Assembly: GCA_018417955.1 (NCBI GenBank)
Contig: JACTVC010000001.1
Location: 2,418,001-2,482,000 of the forward strand
Source of the DNA: Laccaria trichodermophora
Taxonomy: Eukaryota > Basidiomycota > Agaricomycetes > Agaricales > Hydnangiaceae
DNA length: 64,000 nt
Reading direction: 5' to 3'
The notes below the pieces were generated by a model. That model was not told the DNA's origin. It ran no database searches and saw only the letters and a list, made by a program, of their open reading frames with translations. How positions within the stretch are numbered: the first letter of the stretch is position 1; the number at the start of each line of letters is the position of its first letter. The translations under genes were made by a program, and so were the position numbers. Positions 56,946 to 64,000 of the stretch are shown one piece after another.

Positions 56946-57331
56946 CACTGCAAACATTTCAAGATACTGAGGTGAGAATATATTGAGAGTATTTTGATGG
57001 TACATAAATTTCTCCTAGAATACAATCCACCATGTATGTGTTTAGTATGAAAAAAGATATTTGGTTACTGATATTGAGGTATCAGATTAGTATTTTGATG
57101 ATATTCAATGTCTTTTCTCAATACTGTATCAATACTGACTTATATATTTACAATATTGTGAAAAAGGCTTCAATACTATCAGAATACTGACATGATACTC
57201 TTGCATAAGTAATAAAATATATTTTTCCATACTAAACACATACCTGGTGGATGATATTTTGGGAGAAGTTTATGTACCATCAAGATACTGTCAAAATATT
57301 CTTATGTCAGTATCTTGGAATGTTTGCAGTG
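56946..57331. mobile_element. CACTA-like MITE
   Basis: The 386-bp element has inverted ends CACTGCAAACATT(T/C)CAAGATACTGA extending imperfectly for over 100 bp each. It is flanked by direct TGA (56943-56945 and 57332-57334). Ends starting CACT with a 3-bp duplication are typical of CACTA/EnSpm elements. No coding capacity. Confidence 0.8.
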
Positions 57332-57620
57332 TGACTAAAATCTGAAAGGAAGATGGATGGATGTAAGAGTTGCAGATATGATCTGGCAAAGAGAGAAAAG
57401 GATAATCACATCTCTAACAGTTGAGAGCTCCTCAGGAGGAGTGCACAGTCACGCCATGACCAGGAAGTCGTTGTTGTGGCAGGATTTGGGCATCAGATGG
57501 TCGGTGACTGATTCCATGAACAAAACAACGTAGCTTTTGCTTAGCTTGGTCAACAAGAATCATTGTATGAACTCTCTTCCCTCTTATTTCCGTTCTTACT
57601 TAAGAACTGCCTAGATCGCA

Positions 57621-58972
57621 ATGGCTAATACCCTCAGAACTAGTTCGGAAATTGAAAACGACTCGGAAGCCTTGACGACCTCCTTATTGGATAGTCAGAG
57701 GGCAACTCTGGCCAACGAACTACCGGCCGAACTCCTCGTGCACATCTTCGAAATGACACAAAACGTGTTCCTTCCATTTGAACAACATCCGTCCTAGCGC
57801 TTTCCTTTGATCCTTGGGGAGGTGTCGCGCTATTGGCGCCAAGTCGCCTATGGGGCACCTACGCTGTGGACGAATGTGGATGTCTCGCTTCTCCGAGATT
57901 TGGGCGATTTGCAGCTGTATCTTCACAGATCCAAGGACTCCCCCATCGATCTTGATATCACATTTACCCCGGCTCTACACCAGAGAGGCGTTGACACGCT
58001 CATAGGCATTTTACAACCTCATTACCGACGTTGCCGCTCCATCACAGTCAAGGCTGAAGCCTCTTACGAATTCACCACGGAGATTTCGAGCATCCTTGAC
58101 TCAATGTGCAAAGGTCATTATCCAATGCTACAGCACATCTATGTGGAGGGCTCTTCTGATATAAGAGGTGAACAACCGAAGTTTGCAATGGTACCTGACG
58201 CCGTTAACCTGACGAGTGTATGGTTAAGAGGCCTGGGTTTCAAGTTTTGCCGGCCTCCTCTTACTGCTGTAACACAGCTTCATCTGGCGCCCTCAACTTA
58301 TCCGCCGATTCGCTATGTTGACTTCTCCGAAATGTTACGGTCCTGTCGATCCTTGGTCACATTGTGTGTCTACGACGATTTCCTTCTCGAATGACCTACC
58401 CCTTTCTATGACCATGACATGCCCTTCCTTCGTTACATACGCCTCCTTTGTTGTGAGGAAGTTTCTCAAATTCTACTTTCTATATGTGCCCCAAATTTAG
58501 AGGGACTCACCATCGCTCCAAGGACCTCACAAAACTCGAAAGGGAAACTAGTGACAGTCCTCGTTTTCCAACATTAAAATCGCTCACCCTTGCACCCGCT
58601 TACGTCGACCCGATAATGGTAGACGTCGCCAATGCTTGCTTCCCAGGGATCAAGTTGCTTATTGTTCCCAATTATGACTCAGTTTCTGGCTCTTTTAGAA
58701 TGACGGACTCTCGGCCATTTTGGCCTGAGCTGGATGCGCTCGCTGTCCGTGACATTTATGACCAAGGTGCACTGTGTGAGTTTGTCCAGGACCACCAACG
58801 TTTGGGTGTGCCCTTGCGCTGCCTGTACCTGGATCCCTTGTCAATGTCAAGAATGATCCGAATGGACTGGATAAAGGATCAGTTGTCGGTGGTGGAGGCA
58901 GATCCATGGAAGACACAACGTGAGGACAGTTTTTATCGAGATGGAGAAACCCGTTTCCTCGAATGGGAGTGA
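57621..58972 (+). pseudogene. F-box-like/LRR gene, group C, multiply broken
   Basis: Starts MANTLRTSSEIENDSEALTT and has the F-box-like NELPAELLVHIFEMTQNVFL. An in-frame TAG at 57795-57797 precedes RFPLILGEVSRYWRQ. A second nonsense codon (TGA at 58392-58394) stands where relatives have Trp in x-W-P-T. A frameshift follows LEGLTIAP near 58520. The C-terminal part (SPRFPTLKSLTLAPAYVDPI to WIKDQLSVVEADPW) is still open. Closest to the intact gene at 37115. Confidence 0.88.
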
Positions 58973-59136
58973 GGGATGATGAAACTTCTTGAGCCATTCA
59001 TACCCTTCCTTGGTCATGTTTGCTCTTTTTGTTCTCATCAGCGAAAGCATAGGTTGCATGATGCTCTAAATATATGGTAATACAAAATGAGCTGAAGCGA
59101 TGATGCATGATGCCAGACCCCTTCTCCTAAAATACT

Positions 59137-59935
59137 TCAATTTCCTCTCTCCAAAAACCCAAGTCCACCCGCGCGTATCTTGCCCGTGAAGCTCTCATAC
59201 CACTTAGCGATGACGCTCATCGGAACCGCAACATCCGGAGACATCCCAGCTCCCCCGGTGAATCCTGAAACGTAGTTGAAAAGGTGCTTGAAGATGCGCT
59301 CAGCAAGGGCCGTCGAATCCCTCATCATATCTGCACCTGGTTCGGTGAGAGCTGATGGGAGAGTCTGTGTTTGCGATTGGATTTCGGAGAGAGGTTCGGT
59401 TGATAGGGCAAGGGTTGCGGTGACGTAGTTGTGCTGTGCACGTTGTTGTGACAAGGCGAAGAAGGCGTTTCTGAAAGATTTTCCATTAGATAGGCTGGGA
59501 TACGATGGATGAAGTTGAGTTTGATAACAGAAAGAAAGATACTCACATCCCCAATAGTTGGAAACGTTTGCCAGGTCAGAAGAATGCACAGTCGCGCCAT
59601 GACTACCTGGGAAAGAAACGACAGCCCATTTAAATTCGTAAAGTTTGATAAAAGGACGTGTATCACGTACCAGTACAAGGAGGAAGACACATATATGGTC
59701 GATTCGCCGCTTGGAGCTGGAAGTACGTATAGGTCTCACCGATCTGGGAGACCTGCCTGGAGGAGACGACCGGCTTCGCAGCTGTGTTGGAAGTGAGGAT
59801 GATGGAATATGGCTTTTGAACGCAACGCATAAAACCCTGGTGAAGCACGCCGAAGTCACTCAAATGCCAGGAATGGGCAACGAGAAGGTTGAACTTACGA
59901 GTAAAATTCGACATCCACACCCAACCGCACCGTTT
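59137..59935 (-). pseudogene. Hikeshi (OPI10)-like pseudogene
   Basis: Pieces of the Hikeshi family, which carries Hsp70 into the nucleus under heat stress, appear in order but in shifting frames: AGRLLQ, ETYTYFQLQAANR, IDHICVFLL, GSHGATVH, then KRFQLLGM preceded by a stop where Trp is expected. The end is better kept (STALAERIFKHLFNYVSGFT, VPMSVIAKWYESFTGKIRAG). Frame changes not explained by introns indicate a dead copy. Confidence 0.7.
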
Positions 59936-60089
59936 CGATAATTCCGTGTCTCCATAGCCAGCATGTCAAAATTTGAAGACGATATTGATGACCAGCTTCT
60001 TGAGTTCCCTGGGGTGATCGAGAAGAAGCGAAAAGGACGCAGCGGAGCCCACTCAAGACACTGGAGTTCGCTCAGTTTTGGTTGCTTGA

Positions 60090-61010
60090 TAGACAGGCCT
60101 TGTAACGCGTGTTCAATGCTGGTATCGGTGAGTTCGTCGAGTTCCAGGATGGAAGGTGGGTCGTTGTGTTGGCTCATTAGGCAAATCGGGAGGGTGTTGC
60201 AGCTGGTGTCACTGACGACGTTAGCGGGGGCAAGATCGCGCCATAGAGTCCCCATATCATTATCGGAAGCGCCAGCATCGTTGCTCTTAGCCCAAAGCAC
60301 ACCATCTGGAGGGGATTGCTGGAAGTTAACCGGCGCAAGCTGTTGAAAACCACCGTGATCCAGCTCGGATTACAGACACCTGGAAGAGAAGGGAAAAGCA
60401 TGCTTGTCCCCTTCCTCAATTCCTCCCCTCCTCTCCAACAAATCCGCATATTGTATCTGGTGTGTAAAGTAACCCGTCGCCTGGTCCTCCACACTCCACA
60501 ACTCTCCGATACATCTTCATCCATCGCTTTCTGTTTGAATCCCCCAAATTTCGCGTACGAACCCGTAAAGTCAAGTGAAAACCTCCGCAACAACGGATGC
60601 GAAAATGCATCAAAACATTACTAGTTTCCCCAAGGAAAGGCGAACATGCCCAGTTAGTGTTCATCACGCCGACAGACCCCACAGCGCCCCTCTGGGACGA
60701 GAAAAACAAGCCGATACAACAACCCGTCATCGGTATAGGCGGAGCAACGGGTTGGTCATTGAGAACGGGTTGAATTACGCGGATTTCGGAATTGTGATTG
60801 GTTCAAAGAAGGCGTTTGGGGAGTATGGTGCGGACATTGTGCAGTTGGAGATTACGCCGGTTTATGGACCATTTGATTCGTTTATGAGGAGGAATTCTGA
60901 AGAGTTTAAGGGGGTGGAGAGGGATGGTCGGTATGGGAGAAGGTTTGGGAGATTTGGAGGGCTGAGTGGGAATTGAAAACGTTGAAAGCGAAGAAGGCTT
61001 CACAGTAGGT
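60090..61010 (+). pseudogene. Fused relic of biotin ligase and GNAT genes
   Basis: 60090-60458 matches the biotin ligase gene at about 32205-32597 (KLLKTTVIQLGLQTPGREGK). It then jumps directly to GNAT sequence from 34359 on (VCKVTRRLVLHTPQLSDTSS, and later FGEYGADIVQLEI to 60975). Multiple stops and frameshifts occur. The jump corresponds to a ~1.76 kb internal deletion relative to the intact locus. The short frame MSKFEDDIDDQLLEFPGVIE at 59963 just upstream may be another gene's relic. Confidence 0.85.
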
Positions 61011-61303
61011 GCCAGTCGCACTTCTTTAGAGCTTTACCGGTGGCATGCTTGAGCGAGTTCTGTAACCTCCGTTGGAGATTTTCGGGAAGAGGACGAGTGT
61101 TTGTCCATGCTTTGCTCTCTTTCTTCAACTTCCGCTCCGTTTGCTTCGCAGAATCACTCCCGAGTTGAGAGGATAAGTACAGTAAGTGATCACACAAGTG
61201 CGATTCTACCACTCAGGTATGTCCACGATTTTCCATGCTGCTCTTTTTTGTCCTCACAATATATAACTCCAGCCTCATCTATCACCCTTGAATATTTGGC
61301 GGA
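61011..61303. promoter_or_regulatory. Upstream region of F-box gene, duplicated from 35 kb
   Basis: Strongly similar to 35010-35296, including gataagta, gtgatcacacaagtg and the probable 5' UTR donor caggtatgtcc. Confidence 0.5.
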
Positions 61304-62719
61304 ATGGCTAGCGCTAATGCCATTGTCCAGACTAATCATCACGAAGGCACCTCAGATTTTCCAAAGTCCTTCTCCTCACGTCGAGAAGCGACATTGGCTA
61401 ACGACCTACCACGTGAACTCCTCGCGTGCATTTTCGAGACGGCACAGAACATGTTGCTCCCATCGGGACGCTTATTTCGCCATTTTCCTTTCATTCTTGG
61501 AGGCGTATCGCGGTATTGGCGCAAAGTGGCTTTTACAGAACCGAAGCTGTGGTTGAATGTGGATATCTCGCATCCTCGAAATCTGACCGCTTTACAAGGG
61601 TACCTTGCCAGGTCCAAGAACTACCCTATCGATTTGAACTTGTTTTATGACAACGCCCTTTCGAAAGACGTGATTTTTGTTAATGCCGAGGTCACCCAGC
61701 TTATAGATATCCTGAAACCCCATTACAGACGCTGTCGTTCTATCAAATTTCTTGCGACGTGTCCTGAACTTGCTTCAGAGATGGAGATGATCAAGATTCT
61801 TAGGTCGATGTCCAACAGCGATTACCCGATGCTGAAGCATTTTCTCGTGCAGTTACCTGAAATGGGTGACGAGTTAATACCACAGGCATTTAGATATGAA
61901 GCTCCGAACCTGACCAGTGTATTCCTACGCGGTTTAGGTCTGAGCTACTGCCGCCCTCCTTGGAATGCTGTCACTGAGCTCCACCTAGCGGTGGAGAATA
62001 ACACAATCGAAGGCGGCGACTTTTTCGACATGTTACGGGGCTGCGCCAAAACATTGATCACATTATGTATCTATGATGATCTGGTTCTTACATGGCCTAC
62101 CATAAATCACTCTATTGCTATGCCTTTCCTTCGGCAGCTACGCATTTTTGGGACTATGCATAAAGTCTCTGAGCTGCTACTCTTGATATCTGCACTAAAC
62201 CTCGAGGAGTTCACCATTGCTCCCATTATCTCCAACGACCTGTCGAAACTTTTCTCAGAAAACCCTTGTAACAGTCCCAAATTTCCCGCATTGAAGTCAC
62301 TTACCCTCGCTCCCGCTTATAATTATTCTATGGGACCAACTCTGACGTTTGCGTCAGCGTGCTTCCCGGGAATCGAGTTGCTCGTTCTTCCAAATGACCA
62401 TGAGTTTTTCATGGGGGATTTCTTGGTGGAGAATGCTAAGCCTCGTTGGCCACAGCTTCACAGTCTCGCTCTGCGTGACATCGGCCATGACAGGCATGAT
62501 GAAAGCGCGCTATATAACCTTGTTGAGGATCGGCAACGTTTAGGTGCACCCTTGCGCACATTATATGTGGATTCCTCATCGGTGTCAAGAATGATTCGAA
62601 TGGACTGGCCAAAGGATCAGTTGACGGTAGTGGAGGCAGATCTTTGGAAAATACAATGCCGCGATGGTTTCTATAGTGGTGAAGAAAGTCGGTTCACTGG
62701 ATCAGTGAGGGGATCTTGA
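61304..62719 (+). CDS. F-box-like/LRR protein, group A
   Basis: Intact 471-codon frame from MASANAIVQTNHHEGTSDFP. The F-box-like motif is NDLPRELLACIFETAQNMLL, with VSRYWRKVAFTEPKLWLNVD, the LRR series (GLGLSYCRPPWNAVTELHL, FPALKSLTLAPAY) and the end MIRMDWPKDQLTVVEADLW. It is the undamaged relative of the 35297 copy, which has an 11-bp insertion after SSRRE. It sits downstream of the biotin ligase-GNAT relic in the same order as the 35 kb block. Confidence 0.88.
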   Translation: MASANAIVQTNHHEGTSDFPKSFSSRREATLANDLPRELLACIFETAQNMLLPSGRLFRHFPFILGGVSRYWRKVAFTEPKLWLNVDISHPRNLTALQGYLARSKNYPIDLNLFYDNALSKDVIFVNAEVTQLIDILKPHYRRCRSIKFLATCPELASEMEMIKILRSMSNSDYPMLKHFLVQLPEMGDELIPQAFRYEAPNLTSVFLRGLGLSYCRPPWNAVTELHLAVENNTIEGGDFFDMLRGCAKTLITLCIYDDLVLTWPTINHSIAMPFLRQLRIFGTMHKVSELLLLISALNLEEFTIAPIISNDLSKLFSENPCNSPKFPALKSLTLAPAYNYSMGPTLTFASACFPGIELLVLPNDHEFFMGDFLVENAKPRWPQLHSLALRDIGHDRHDESALYNLVEDRQRLGAPLRTLYVDSSSVSRMIRMDWPKDQLTVVEADLWKIQCRDGFYSGEESRFTGSVRGS

Positions 62720-63178
62720 TATTTTCGGGCTACTGCTACTACATATGGCTTACACACATCGATCTCGTTACCATCTCCGACGTGTGAGCAAAGTCGGTTC
62801 ATAGTAACCTCGTGCTTGACTGATGGATTTTCTGTTCTGACTTCCGCTTGTTGAATTTTGTTGGCAGCTTTTGTTTTATAAGTACCAGTAGCTATTTTTA
62901 AATACTTTACAGTGCACACTTGGTTGTAAATGAATCCATTCCATGACTGATAAACAGGTAGCTCTGTCCCCCTCATCTTTTCACCGAACATTTGTACTTG
63001 ATTGCCATCATCTTCAACTTGCGACTGTGCCGAACAATGCGTGTGGGCCATGCCGCAACTTCGCAGAATCGCAAGGTCTTGGCAAGGTCAGGCAACGCAA
63101 CAGTCTTCGTCAACGTATGGTTTTCCCCTCTTATTGTAAGCATTACTGAACATCTATCCCCAGGGCTCATCCATCGGA
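62720..63178. other. Intergenic between two F-box copies
   Basis: The first ~100 bp match the 3' flank at 36727. The remainder, up to the 63179 ATG, is non-coding. Confidence 0.5.
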
Positions 63179-64000
63179 ATGGCTACCTTCCTGGATGACT
63201 CGGAAATCGCTAGAAACCTCTCAGGCTTAGAGGTTTCTTCCGCGGATGGCAAAGCCGCTCTTGCCAACGAGTTGCCACCCGAACTTTTGGTGTACATTTT
63301 CGAAATTGCACAGAACATGCTGCTTCCATCAGAACATCTATTTCGGCACTTTCCTCTCATACTTGGGGGCGTCTCGCACTACTGGCGCCAAGTGTCGTTT
63401 GATGCGCCCATGCTGTGGTCGAACGTGGATATCTCGCATCCTCGGAATCTCGCTGTTTTACGAACCTACCTCGACAGGTCCAAGGACTACCCTATTGATT
63501 TGCATTTGACCTATGATATCACCAGGCTCACAAGATGAGAGGGCAGATCCTAGCGATGTCAATCAGCTCATCGGTATCCTGCAACCCCATTATTTTCATT
63601 GTCGTTCCATCAGACTCAGCTTTGGGACATATTACCAAGCTATGCCAGAAATGTTTAGCCTCCTTAAGTCGATGCGCGACGGTCATTACCCCATGCTACA
63701 GAATTTTTTCGTCGAGGGTGATGACAAGTATGACACGACTCGGATAGAACCATGCACGGTTTTCAACGATGCCGCTCCGAACCTTACCAACGTGCGCTTA
63801 GCAGGGTTGGGTTTCAGCTACTGCCGACCTCCTCTCATGGCTGTCACTGAGCTTCATCTAGCAGTGGAAGATAGTATCATCCCCTTCACCGACTTCTCCA
63901 AAATGTTACGATCCTGTGAATCGTTGATAACATTGTGCATCTACGATGATTTGGTCCACACATGGCCATCTGGTCAGTCTTTGATACATATACCCTCCCT
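63179..64000 (+). pseudogene. F-box-like/LRR gene, group B, frameshifted and cut by window end
   Basis: Starts MATFLDDSEIARNLSGLEVS with F-box-like NELPPELLVYIFEIAQNMLL and VSHYWRQVSFDAPMLW, reading to YDITRLTR and then TGA at about 63536. Similarity resumes at once in another frame (DPSDVNQLIGILQPHYFHCR, then FSYCRPPLMAVTELHLAVED) to the window edge. Comparison with 27993 suggests a ~2-bp deletion at about 63530. The gene continues beyond the window. Confidence 0.82.

Noticed and set aside
1..64000. CRISPR array, rRNA or operon structure
   Set aside because: None present; intron-rich genes show that this is a fungal nuclear sequence.

Overview
The window is nuclear DNA from a filamentous basidiomycete, most likely an agaricomycete (mushroom-forming fungus). 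The evidence is dense intron-rich genes with 44-80 bp GT-AG introns, orthologues of conserved fungal housekeeping genes, F-box-like/LRR paralogues and DUF6589 proteins of agaricomycete type, and fungal Ngaro, hAT and CACTA-like transposable elements. Gene models were built by hand from reading frames and splice signals, so exon edges are best estimates.

Layout. 1-4117 has no convincing gene. 4118-12965 is a tight block of four RNA-metabolism genes: ribosomal protein uS3, the nonsense-mediated decay factor UPF3, the splicing factor SYF2 and the exosome nuclease DIS3. 13373-15587 holds two Con-6 repeat genes around a small hypothetical gene. 15975-17844 is a secreted GH16 beta-glucanase. It is followed by a caspase-like gene broken by a 1.18 kb TA-flanked DNA element and by a truncated second copy of the GH16 3' half (to about 20580). 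From 20600 to the window end there are eight copies of one F-box-like/LRR family in both orientations. Several are broken by a lost start codon, frameshifts or nonsense codons. The cluster is interspersed with NUP42 (25648-27754), cytochrome c (30983-31531), biotin-protein ligase (31773-33892) and a GNAT acetyltransferase (34356-34955). A decayed, internally deleted copy of the biotin ligase-GNAT-F-box block lies at about 60090-62719.

The F-box cluster is split by an 18 kb mobile-element island. It starts with an apparently intact Ngaro-type tyrosine-recombinase retrotransposon with split direct repeats (38876-44582). Forty bases later comes a 6.1 kb element bounded by 75-bp terminal inverted repeats that encodes a DUF6589 protein and a RecQ-like helicase on opposite strands (44623-50764). 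Twenty bases later comes a hAT transposon with a perfect 8-bp target duplication (50785-56641), whose transposase intron carries a 970-bp inverted-repeat element. A 386-bp CACTA-like MITE follows (56946-57331).

The best candidate for an undescribed system is the 44623-50764 element. Paired 75-bp inverted repeats enclose only two genes whose stop codons are 4 bp apart, which suggests that DUF6589 and the helicase form the machinery of an autonomous DNA transposon.
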